Source: Gammaproteobacteria bacterium | GTDB taxonomy: Bacteria; Pseudomonadota; Gammaproteobacteria; Legionellales; Legionellaceae | Length of the DNA stretch: 33,845 bases | Reading direction: 5' to 3' | Assembly: GCA_030428185.1 (NCBI GenBank) | Contig: JAUICE010000020.1 | Span: 1-33,845 of the forward strand | The notes under the pieces: generated by a model | Database searches by the model: none | Told to the model about the DNA's origin: nothing | Seen by the model: only the letters and a program-made list of their open reading frames with translations | Translations under genes and position numbers: made by a program | Shown here: positions 9,104 through 17,096 of the stretch, piece by piece | Numbering within the stretch: the first letter of the stretch is position 1 | Layout: every line of letters starts with the position of its first letter

Positions 9104-10381
9104 TTACTCTTTAATTATATTCAGCACAGTGAAATTACACTGAGATTTTCCATAAGTCTCTTTAATTTTAACCATAACGATATAGACAGCTATAAGCGCA
9201 ATAGTAATGAGCATGTCTATTATTTTGTTATAGTTGAGTAGGTTTGGCGAGTCTTGACTGATACATGATAAAATCCACCCAAAAAGTGGTGCGTTGATAG
9301 CAGTGATTAAGCCTATTGAAGCATTATTTATGCCTAATGCAATGATATTATGTTCGGGTTTGGACTGCTCTGTAATAATAGTAAATCCAATGCTCTGACC
9401 ACTGGCTCCTATTCCTAGCAACATAAATGCAAAGTAGTCGCTCAAGAAATTGTACGGAGTAAAGCGAATCAAAAGTAACGCAATTACGTTACAAATTGCA
9501 GAAAAAACCATTATAGACTTTCTGTTTTTTTTTATATCACTAATAAGTCCTAATGCAGGGCATCCTAGCGCATAGAAAAACCATGCAATGGTTAAAAGAT
9601 ATGAGGCTTTAATTTGAGATATTCCACTAAAATGTAAATATTGCTTTGCGGTATTTTCTGATAAATACTCAATGCTAAAATATACTGTCGCTGAATATAA
9701 GGCAATAAATAGAACTTGTCGATTGCGTATGAGTGAAAATATGCTTTGTAAAAGATTGCCTTTAGGCTTTAATAAAACAAATTTTTCCAAATTATTTGTT
9801 TTGCTTTTTACAAAAATAGCAATTAACAGGGATATAAAAATACCAATAAAGCCAAGGAAAAGATGTATATTACGCCATGAAAGCTGATAACTATCTGATA
9901 AACTAGTAATGGGACCTGCGGCAAATAGAGGGCCCATAGTGCCAACAAACTGCGATAAGCCAATGAAAAAACCTTTTTTATTTTTAGGTAACCATTCACT
10001 TACAGCAACTAATAGGCAGATAAAGCCAAAAGAAGCACCAAAACCAATGGATAGCCGTAGGAAAAATGCGGCATAAAATTGTTTTGTGAAACTAAAAAGA
10101 ATAACCGATAGTGAGCAAATAAGTGCAGCAGAGAGCAGCGTTCGCTTTAACCCATAGCGCTCAGTAATACTTGCAACTGGAATCTGCATAATTGTATAGA
10201 TAAATTGATAAGCCGTTGAGCTTATAAAAGCAAATTTTAAAGCAGATAAATGTAGTTCGTTTGAAAAAGGTTCTTGATAAGAGCCTAGAAGTGTTCGTAG
10301 TAAAAATTCATAGGTGAAGAATACGGCGCAAATAAACCATATCAATAGGCCTTTATAATTAATATTGTGACTTTTTTTCAT
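9104..10381 (-). CDS. MFS transporter
   Basis: Inner-membrane secondary transporter of the major facilitator superfamily, about 425 residues with roughly twelve hydrophobic segments. The loop 2-3 signature is present as ITERYGLKRTLL, and the second half has a matching loop at LISDIKKNRKSIM. The ATG at 10381 (MKKSHNINYKG) is preferred over an upstream GTG at 10414, which would add a non-hydrophobic extension inside the preceding gene. The ATG follows the AstE-like stop by only a few bases, suggesting translational coupling. The substrate is unknown. The arrangement resembles the large MFS expansions in Legionella and Coxiella that carry amino acids or small organic acids; that comparison is from general knowledge. 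Confidence 0.88.
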   Translation of the reverse strand: MKKSHNINYKGLLIWFICAVFFTYEFLLRTLLGSYQEPFSNELHLSALKFAFISSTAYQFIYTIMQIPVASITERYGLKRTLLSAALICSLSVILFSFTKQFYAAFFLRLSIGFGASFGFICLLVAVSEWLPKNKKGFFIGLSQFVGTMGPLFAAGPITSLSDSYQLSWRNIHLFLGFIGIFISLLIAIFVKSKTNNLEKFVLLKPKGNLLQSIFSLIRNRQVLFIALYSATVYFSIEYLSENTAKQYLHFSGISQIKASYLLTIAWFFYALGCPALGLISDIKKNRKSIMVFSAICNVIALLLIRFTPYNFLSDYFAFMLLGIGASGQSIGFTIITEQSKPEHNIIALGINNASIGLITAINAPLFGWILSCISQDSPNLLNYNKIIDMLITIALIAVYIVMVKIKETYGKSQCNFTVLNIIKE

Positions 10382-10386
10382 AGCGA

Positions 10387-11397
10387 TTAAAGTGTAGGCT
10401 GCACTTCGTCCCACTCTTCTATAATAGCCTCCGCTTTTTCATTGTCGATGAAGTAAGCTATTTTGAAAATAGCACTACCTTCTTGAATAAGAGGCGAGCG
10501 ATTAATGCCAACAATAACTCCATTTGTTCTAGCATTAATAGGGGATGCATTTTCATTGGTAAACGGATCGCTAAGCATACCTAGAAGAGCGCCTTTTTTA
10601 ACTTGCTCACCAAGATTAACTTTCGCATGTAAAATGCCTGACTTTGGAGAACTTATCCAAGCATCATCTTTTGAAGTGATTGGACTAATTTTATGCTCGA
10701 TGGAATCTTTAAGCATCTCAAGTTTAGACATAACGTTAATAATACCTTGCTGGCCAATATTAATCGCGGCTGGATCGAATCTCATTGCTTCTCCAGCTTG
10801 ATAAACCAGCAAAGGAATATTGAGATCGTATGCAGTTTGACGTAATGAGCTTGCATGAGTCTCTACTTCAGTAATGACAGGTGTTTGGAAAGATTTAGCA
10901 ATTTTTTTTAGTTCTATATTTTCAAAGTCACAATACACTTGAGGTAGTATTTCATGATTTAGAGAGCCTGTGGTGCATTCAATGCAAAAATTAGACTTTT
11001 TTAATAATTCATCAGTAAATACATGGGCAATACGCTCATTGAAGCTGCCTTTTTCTTTTCCTGGAAATGATTGAATAAGGGGATTCCCTGAAGGAGTTGC
11101 TCTTGGATAGTGTGTAAGCCCATATACATTTAGTACCGGAACCAAAATCAACGTACCATGTAACTCAGCTTCATTAGTTTGATCATATAGCTGGTTTAAA
11201 ATTTCTAGACCATTTAGCTCATCTCCGTTAATTGTTGAAAAGCATAGGAGAGTTTGGCCATCATGTTTGCCGTTAATAACTTTTATGGGCATATACATTG
11301 GTGAACATGAATATTGTTCAGGCATAGGCAAGGCAAGTGAGGCTTTTTCACCGGGCCTTATATAAGCATCACAAATTTGAAACAAATAGAATTCCAT
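10387..11397 (-). CDS. aspartoacylase/succinylglutamate desuccinylase-fold protein with a lost active site
   Basis: The 336 residues follow the COG3608 (AstE/aspartoacylase, M14-like) pattern throughout: GDELNGLEI, QSFPG, TGSxNHxxLPQ, AGEAMRFDPAAI and a C-terminal beta-barrel part (SGILHAKVNLGEQVKKG). The fold is therefore secure. Every catalytic position that can be aligned is changed. The first zinc histidine of the HGDE motif is N57, the DLNR substrate motif is PLIQ (106-109), the second zinc histidine of DLHT is T142, and the catalytic glutamate of YExGE is Q200. E60 alone remains. It is therefore probably not a zinc hydrolase; a binding or regulatory role for the downstream MFS gene is possible. 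The two genes abut. Confidence 0.85.
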   Translation of the reverse strand: MEFYLFQICDAYIRPGEKASLALPMPEQYSCSPMYMPIKVINGKHDGQTLLCFSTINGDELNGLEILNQLYDQTNEAELHGTLILVPVLNVYGLTHYPRATPSGNPLIQSFPGKEKGSFNERIAHVFTDELLKKSNFCIECTTGSLNHEILPQVYCDFENIELKKIAKSFQTPVITEVETHASSLRQTAYDLNIPLLVYQAGEAMRFDPAAINIGQQGIINVMSKLEMLKDSIEHKISPITSKDDAWISSPKSGILHAKVNLGEQVKKGALLGMLSDPFTNENASPINARTNGVIVGINRSPLIQEGSAIFKIAYFIDNEKAEAIIEEWDEVQPTL

Positions 11398-11621
11398 ATT
11401 TAATTTTTTTCATACTGTAACATATTTGAATTGTAAAAACAAAAAAAGATGAAATTTAAGCCTAAAAGTTCATAATAAAACCATATGGATATCTAAATTG
11501 GATTGAAAAAAATATTTAGATGAGCATAAATAGCCAGAGCGATGCTTTTACTAAGTAAAAGGTGGTCATCATTTATTCTGTTAAAGCTTCACCTTTGCAG
11601 TGTAAGTTGAGATTTAAAGCT

Positions 11622-11929
11622 TATACCCAATAGAAATGAAGATGCGTGGTTTTAGGCTGTGGTATTTTCTCCAAATTGCGATAAAGATTTCTCGCCATGA
11701 CCAGCCATGACTCAAAAGTTTTATCGCAATTTAAAAAAAATCTCTGTGCCTAACGTTTTTCATAACCATATGATTATAATTTATTTATGCTATACGTCGA
11801 GCAAAGAAAAATCTTTAAGTTTTGAATTTTTTGATGGAGGAATGTCTAGACATTCTGACTAATAAAAATATCAAAAGTTGGAGATTTGGCGAAGCTCAAA
11901 ACCACGCATTTACAATTCCATTGGGTATA
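11622..11929. repeat. MITE-like element with 32-bp terminal inverted repeats
   Basis: The left end at 11622-11653 starts TATACCCAATAGAAATGAAG. The right end at 11898-11929 is its reverse complement with 4 mismatches in 32 and ends GGGTATA. Inside, AAATTGCGATAAA (11673-11685) and TTTATCGCAATTT (11720-11732) form a perfect 13-bp inverted pair. No transposase is encoded. Similar ends recur at 16913, 30859 and 33813, so it belongs to a dispersed family. Confidence 0.65.
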
Positions 11930-12019
11930 GATGACAGACTCTTTAATTTAACGTATGGTGATTTACCGCAGCGAGATATTTTGAGTGTTGCAGATTACTC
12001 AAATATGATGACTAAATAA
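11822..12019 (+). CDS. doubtful 65-residue ORF overlapping the repeat
   Basis: The frame reads through the right end of the MITE-like element (residues about 23-36 are repeat-encoded) and continues as GIDDRLFNLTYGDLP to its stop at 12019. The stated start has no Shine-Dalgarno. A GGAGG is present just downstream, before an out-of-frame ATG. It may be the residue of a gene into which the repeat inserted, or a chance frame. No family was recognised. Confidence 0.2.
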   Translation: MNFLMEECLDILTNKNIKSWRFGEAQNHAFTIPLGIDDRLFNLTYGDLPQRDILSVADYSNMMTK

Positions 12020-12051
12020 TATTAAGCGTTTATAGATAACGGGAGGAGATA

Positions 12052-12393
12052 ATGGCTAAGCGATATTTTTGTTTGTTTTTGATGCTTCTTTTAGTTATGG
12101 ACAGCAATATACTTGCGGCTAAGACAAAAGGGATAACCATTATAGTGACTGGCGATCCAAATAAAATAGGTGCAATTGGGCTGTCTTATACAGACAGCAA
12201 AGGTACACATCAGCATGGAAAAGCAAAAGCCACTTATAAAGGTACAGGTTTTATGCCAGGGTTAGAATATAAGTTTGGTTATCGACAGAAAAAACTATCA
12301 AAAGGGATCCCTTGTGGTGAAAAAGTTTTAAATAAAAGCGCTACGATATGGTTAGATATTAAAAAGAACGGTTGTCAGCCTATCATTCAGTAA
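12052..12393 (+). CDS. small exported protein with two cysteines
   Basis: The 113-residue protein starts with a classical signal peptide: K3/R4, a hydrophobic core at about 7-16, and a likely cleavage after LAA at 21-23. The mature part of about 90 residues is rich in Lys, Gly and Thr. It contains two cysteines, C88 and C108, which could form a disulphide in the periplasm or outside the cell. A very strong GGGAGGAG ribosome binding site precedes the ATG. No family was recognised. It resembles in general form small periplasmic or secreted beta-rich proteins, but this is a guess. A perfect palindrome follows 54 bases after the stop. Confidence 0.7.
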   Translation: MAKRYFCLFLMLLLVMDSNILAAKTKGITIIVTGDPNKIGAIGLSYTDSKGTHQHGKAKATYKGTGFMPGLEYKFGYRQKKLSKGIPCGEKVLNKSATIWLDIKKNGCQPIIQ

Positions 12394-12447
12394 GCTCAAT
12401 ATAAAATTGAACTTACATATCGAGTAAAAAGAGACTTTACTTCCTCA

Positions 12448-12484
12448 CAATATGAAATATACCCACTGGGTATATTTCATATTG
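12448..12484. terminator. perfect 37-base palindrome (hairpin or fused repeat ends)
   Basis: Two 18-base arms, beginning CAATATGAAATATACCCA and its exact reverse complement, flank a single C. It lies downstream of the small exported protein and could stop transcription as a hairpin, although no T tract follows. Its centre reads TATACCC-ac-TGGGTATA, which resembles two ends of the intergenic repeat family joined head to head. Confidence 0.45.
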
Positions 12485-12634
12485 CTCTATTTTGAATGTT
12501 CTCAGTGTTTGATATTTAAGTAATCATGTTATTTATCAATAAGTTAACGATTAAATTTACAATTATTAATTGTTTTCGCAAAAAAAACCAAAAAAGAACT
12601 ATAATTAGACAAATTATTCATTTTTGGCGCAAAC

Positions 12635-15600
12635 ATGACAATAGCTAGGCTTAAAGAAACACTTAATGAATGTAGGCAGCAGCTACAACATCCTGGTGAT
12701 AACTATAAGAAAAAAATTATAGACCAGTACAGTCGTAAGGTATTAGATGATATTAGTAGCATACTCGCGCATCAACCCCTTACAAGAGTATATGAGGAGT
12801 TGACGGAATACCTGAAGCATAACTGGCAATTAGTTAAAGGTAATTTTTTAAGTTATACCTCAATTCATGACGTTCCGGTAACTAAGTTTTTAATTAGGGT
12901 AGCTGATGCTATTGCAGATTTTACAAATAAGACAAAGCCTCAAGACCAAGCTTTACGAATGCCTATTGAGTTTTTAATGCCAGGTATTCATCTCGATTCT
13001 ATATTTGACACTCACCCCACACTTAAGGCGAAACAGAAAACCACAATGAGTCGTGAAGATCAAAGAGAGATGATCGTATTGAAACAAAAAGAAGGTGACT
13101 TTAAGAAAGAAAATTACTTAAACGATCATGAAAGGCGCGAGCTAATAGGCCTTAAACAAAATAGATCATTAAATAGACAAGAAGCGTCTCGCTATGAGGA
13201 ATTGCTAAAGAAAGATATGCTTGAAAAAGATGCCACTAGATATTCTCTACTTAAGCTGAAAAATCATAATATCTACGAAGAAAATAACTCACCGATTTAT
13301 AAAATTAACGGCGACTGGCTTTGCCCTAAGCTTTCGTTGTCTGAAATATTAAGCACACATATTATAAGTGATGATGGCACGCATTTAATACCGGTTAATC
13401 TCTTATTAACACATGATATTTTAGATCCAATTATTGTATCTCCGTATAATGAGCATGCACGTCCATTAAATAGTTATGAGAAAGAGCGTTTAATCACACA
13501 TAGTAGTGATATTCAAGAAGCTTTCGACACTACTGCAACACTAAATAGTATAACTGGAGACATAAAAAGTCTTTACTACCAACTGTTACTACTGTGTGAG
13601 AATTTAAGAAAATATGATGCGCATGAAGGTATGGGAACCCAAGAACATGCAGATGATCGTGCTTATGCTGCAATTATCAATTTTTCTTCCTTTTATAAAG
13701 AGAAGCTTTCTGAAGAAGCTAGAAGAAAAATTCCAGAAAACGTACGTAGAAGTATTGAAAAATTATTTGAAGTCGCAACAGATTCTGCAAAACATGATAA
13801 CGCAACAAGGAACCTTGAAACTTGTATTGGTAATAGGCGTGAGGAAATTGAGAAGAGTCTAGTAGGTAATGAAGAGATACTCGCAAGCATAAGAGTAGGA
13901 GATGGAGATATCGAGCAATTAGCTACTGAAAAAAAATCTCAAATTTCATATATGCGTGAAGAGCTTAGACGACGCATGGTTAACGGCAGATACACTGGTA
14001 ATGATAAACTGCACATCGATGAGAGTGTTTGCGCACAGCTAAGTATTAGGATAAGCATTGATAATGACCATATGATTTATTCATTAAGAGAGCTGTCTAC
14101 AAGTGAGTTCCGTCAGATATTTGCTAAAGATCCTGATGAGTTAATAAAACTTTGCGTTAGAAGGGACGTTAATGGACGGTTAGTGTATGACATTGACCAT
14201 CTGTGTACTTGCTGGAGCCTACTCCCCAGTCGACTTGTGTCTGTATTTAACGATGTGATATCAAAAACTCTATCAATCTCAATGGCTAATATAGCGCCAG
14301 GAGCTCTTAATTATATAATAACTCAAATATCCAAGGATACCTTACAAGTCTTAATACCGTTTCTTATGCGTTATGAGAGAGAGGCTAGAATTACAAGATT
14401 TAATACAGGTTTTGATGACGAAATTTTAAAGCTCTTAAAAGATAATAAAGTTGCTGAAGTCATTAATTTTATTACAGCATTAGATAGTCCAGATTGGCAG
14501 ATAGATTTACTTTCATCCACAACAAGCATAGGTCAGTCCGCGATAAAGTATATACTTGAAAAGTTTGATATAGCTTATGCGCGAAGTTTGCTGGAAGGTT
14601 TAACAAGTGAGGCATTATATGTCTTAATTAGGCAAGTTCGTGTGAATAATCAAGATCTACTCAGCTACGTGACCAATCAATATAAGGATACTGATGCGCT
14701 TAAGAGAATGCTACAAGTGCTTGAACCTCCTCACTTATTGTCTTTATGGAAGGATTATTATAGCGAGGATAACATTCTATGCTTGATGAACGATAAAGAT
14801 GTTCTTAAGGTCATTGTAAACAAGCTGGGTACTTTTGCCTCAAGAGCACTTTGTCTGTATGACGAGCTTGGCGCTCCTATAATTATCACCATATTTAATA
14901 AGTATGGATTAGAGTATACGCGCGATCTTCTAATGGATTTACCAGTTGACGCTCTTTCTATAATTTTGTCAGCCGAAATTAGGTTTGGTCGAGGGGATAC
15001 AGTGCTTAGTGTATTAACAAATAACTTTTCAGATAAAAGACTATTAAAAGATTTTATTATAAAACTTGACGATAATGCTTCCGAAGTCCTTTGTTTTGTT
15101 GGCTCAGACCGACATTCCATCACTGCTAAAATTTTAGAGAAACTTAGTCGAGATGATACTCTAGAACTCCTAGAGGATTTGCCAAGTAATACACTATCGA
15201 AACTATTATCTGCCCATATTAAAGATGGTTTTGTTGTTCATACGCCACTATTAAGTCAATTAACCTATCAATATAAAGATGAGGAACGACTAAAAACATT
15301 TATCAAGGCTCTTAACTCTAAAGATTTATTATCTTTAATGGTATCTATGCTACCTAGTGATGGGTTTACGAGTTCATTTGTGATTCAAGAGCTTGTTGAC
15401 CATCCTAGTATAATTAAGCTTATCTTAGAACAATTAAACCAAGATGACAGAAATACACTTTTTAAACATTACTCTTTAACTGATTTGTCTTCATTTTTAA
15501 CTTGCTCCGCAAGAAATCCAGAAACGCTTCAGATTGCTTTATCATATTTAACGGACGACGAAAAATTGTTAGTCCTTAAAGGAGAGTATATTGACTTTGA

Positions 15601-16876
15601 TACAGTTCCTATGCCTAGACCTGAATCAAATTCAATATGGCATGAAGCTTCAGATAATCCTGAGTCTCTAAAAAGGCTTCTAGAGATATGCCCGGAAGAT
15701 GATGTATTAAGGCAAATAAAAAGAAAGGATAAATATGGACAAACGCTTTTTCAACGTATAGTAAGAACATCGTATACTAGGATGAATCAGCGGATAATTA
15801 TCACTAAACATAAAGCACTTGAAGGACTTAAAAAGCGTGTAGAAAATGGGGAGATATCTGTAGAAGCAGCTAAGAGTTTTGAAGACGTAATTAGCTCAGA
15901 TACTGAAAAAGAATTAGCAGATATAAAGCATAGTATTGGAGAGATATTGGGGGCAGTGTTTAAATGTTATCCTGAAGAGCAACGATTAAAAGTTTTAAAG
16001 AAGAGGTATGAACCTTTTAATATATATATTGATTTTGTATTATTTCATCAAGAGTATATAGAACCTGTTCTAGGCCTGTTATCAAGTTCAGAGGTTTTAA
16101 AGTGTATTTTATTAAAATCAGAGTCAAGTCGAAGAAGTCGAATAGAGATATTTCTTTTAGGAGCTGCTTCTGAAGTTCAACATTTTGAGAAATTCAAAAA
16201 AATAGTAAACATGCTAGATAAAGAGCAGTGTGAGCTGATGTTATTTGAACCTACTCAAGATGGGATATTTCTAGTTGAACTATTAATGAGTAAGTATCCA
16301 GAACGACTCGAGCATATTTTTAAAAAATTTACTCCGAAAGAGTGTATACATATATTAAAGCAAAACGGTAGTAACAACACCCGGTTGCTTGATAGATTTC
16401 AACAGTCACATCAACAAGTTAACCTTGAAAGTTTGAAAGTTGTTTTAAACTGTATTCCAAAAGAAAAATTCAAAAAAGCTAAATATTTAGCTTTACTCAA
16501 AGATAATTTTAATCCATCTGATCATCGTGAATTTATTAATGATTTTTTTAAGTCATGGCTTGAAGAAAGAGCACAAACTCTGATTGATAGTGAGTCAGTG
16601 GAGGAGGGTTCTCAACGCCCAAGATTTTTTCGAAGAGGTCGAGTCGGTTATTCATCAATGCCTAGGCATAAGAGTGATAGTATATCTAAGATGGCTAATT
16701 GGATAGGTGGAGAGGAAGATGTATCTCTAACAAGTCAAGAAATAGAAAGCTTAAAAGGTGATAATGAAGCCAAGAAAATCATTGGAAAATATACAAAGAT
16801 TATAGGAATAACAACAGATGAATTGTTTCAGCAAGCTAGTACAGCTCCTGATACTAACAACACCAGTAGTATTTAG
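12635..16876 (+). CDS. giant helical-repeat protein, probable effector, 1413 residues
   Basis: Unrecognised. It has no signal peptide or membrane helix. The N-terminal 430 residues are charged and helical, with coiled-coil-like stretches around 135-205. The middle contains at least three clear internal repeats of about 65-70 residues at 641-705, 753-821 and 833-902. Each runs K-aromatic/LExx..LL-x-L-x5-L-x2-L..., then a polar turn, then YKD/FSD, a basic helix and LLSL. Weaker copies occur on both sides. The pattern looks like an alpha-solenoid. The C-terminal 90 residues are polar with an Arg-rich patch (FFRRGRVG) and a Ser/Thr/Asn tail. Size, composition and orphan status fit a host-directed effector, which is inference. 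A -10-like TATAAT stands at 12600, and the ribosome site is poor. Confidence 0.85.
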   Translation: MTIARLKETLNECRQQLQHPGDNYKKKIIDQYSRKVLDDISSILAHQPLTRVYEELTEYLKHNWQLVKGNFLSYTSIHDVPVTKFLIRVADAIADFTNKTKPQDQALRMPIEFLMPGIHLDSIFDTHPTLKAKQKTTMSREDQREMIVLKQKEGDFKKENYLNDHERRELIGLKQNRSLNRQEASRYEELLKKDMLEKDATRYSLLKLKNHNIYEENNSPIYKINGDWLCPKLSLSEILSTHIISDDGTHLIPVNLLLTHDILDPIIVSPYNEHARPLNSYEKERLITHSSDIQEAFDTTATLNSITGDIKSLYYQLLLLCENLRKYDAHEGMGTQEHADDRAYAAIINFSSFYKEKLSEEARRKIPENVRRSIEKLFEVATDSAKHDNATRNLETCIGNRREEIEKSLVGNEEILASIRVGDGDIEQLATEKKSQISYMREELRRRMVNGRYTGNDKLHIDESVCAQLSIRISIDNDHMIYSLRELSTSEFRQIFAKDPDELIKLCVRRDVNGRLVYDIDHLCTCWSLLPSRLVSVFNDVISKTLSISMANIAPGALNYIITQISKDTLQVLIPFLMRYEREARITRFNTGFDDEILKLLKDNKVAEVINFITALDSPDWQIDLLSSTTSIGQSAIKYILEKFDIAYARSLLEGLTSEALYVLIRQVRVNNQDLLSYVTNQYKDTDALKRMLQVLEPPHLLSLWKDYYSEDNILCLMNDKDVLKVIVNKLGTFASRALCLYDELGAPIIITIFNKYGLEYTRDLLMDLPVDALSIILSAEIRFGRGDTVLSVLTNNFSDKRLLKDFIIKLDDNASEVLCFVGSDRHSITAKILEKLSRDDTLELLEDLPSNTLSKLLSAHIKDGFVVHTPLLSQLTYQYKDEERLKTFIKALNSKDLLSLMVSMLPSDGFTSSFVIQELVDHPSIIKLILEQLNQDDRNTLFKHYSLTDLSSFLTCSARNPETLQIALSYLTDDEKLLVLKGEYIDFDTVPMPRPESNSIWHEASDNPESLKRLLEICPEDDVLRQIKRKDKYGQTLFQRIVRTSYTRMNQRIIITKHKALEGLKKRVENGEISVEAAKSFEDVISSDTEKELADIKHSIGEILGAVFKCYPEEQRLKVLKKRYEPFNIYIDFVLFHQEYIEPVLGLLSSSEVLKCILLKSESSRRSRIEIFLLGAASEVQHFEKFKKIVNMLDKEQCELMLFEPTQDGIFLVELLMSKYPERLEHIFKKFTPKECIHILKQNGSNNTRLLDRFQQSHQQVNLESLKVVLNCIPKEKFKKAKYLALLKDNFNPSDHREFINDFFKSWLEERAQTLIDSESVEEGSQRPRFFRRGRVGYSSMPRHKSDSISKMANWIGGEEDVSLTSQEIESLKGDNEAKKIIGKYTKIIGITTDELFQQASTAPDTNNTSSI

Positions 16877-16912
16877 AATTAGTAAGTAAAACAGTTAAAT
16901 TAACGCTTAAGA

Positions 16913-16958
16913 TATACCCCTATCCTTTCGTAATGCTTAAAAACGTGCACTATGAAAA
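16913..16958. repeat. dispersed intergenic repeat copy
   Basis: Begins TATACCCC and contains TATCCTTTCGTAATGC followed by TTAAAAACGTGCACTATGAAA. Its reverse complement matches the window's last bases (GCATTAyGAAAGGAyAG in both), and the TATACCC end matches the copies at 11622 and 30859. Confidence 0.5.
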
Positions 16959-17020
16959 ATATTTGTTTTAGGTTTCAATGATTCTTCTTTTCTAATAGAT
17001 CTTCCTTGAGTAAAAATATT

Positions 17021-17065
17021 TTGCTTGAGTATCATTGTTTTTATATAAAAGATCACAGTATGATC
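17021..17065 (+). promoter_or_regulatory. sigma70-like promoter with an operator-like dyad at the start site
   Basis: TTGCTT (17021-17026) and TATAAA (17044-17049) are spaced by 17 bases. Immediately after, GATCA-N5-TGATC (17051-17065) forms a symmetric half-site pair covering the expected transcription start. That would be a good position for a repressor of the four-gene operon. The regulator is not identified. Confidence 0.45.
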
Positions 17066-17096
17066 GCCTTCAGTGCGAACATAAAAAGGATGAGCA

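Larger units (their letters stand above)
11398..12051. other. gene-poor, repeat-rich intergenic region
   Basis: This 650-bp stretch holds a MITE-like inverted-repeat element and a weak small ORF, each listed separately. No RNA gene was recognised. It should also contain the promoter of the AstE-like/MFS unit at its left end and of the small exported protein at its right end, but neither was clear. Confidence 0.5.

Noticed and set aside
9047-9241. 64-residue plus-strand ORF
   Set aside because: It mostly overlaps the 3' end of the MFS gene in antisense and has no ribosome site.
10381-10414. GTG start for the MFS transporter 33 bases upstream
   Set aside because: It lies inside the preceding gene and adds a segment unlike MFS N-termini; the ATG at 10381 fits better.
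13300-13520. Possible degenerate U-box in the giant protein (LTHDILDPIIVSPY)
   Set aside because: Only a DPI-like fragment matches; the YER and PxTR elements seen in the ankyrin proteins are absent.
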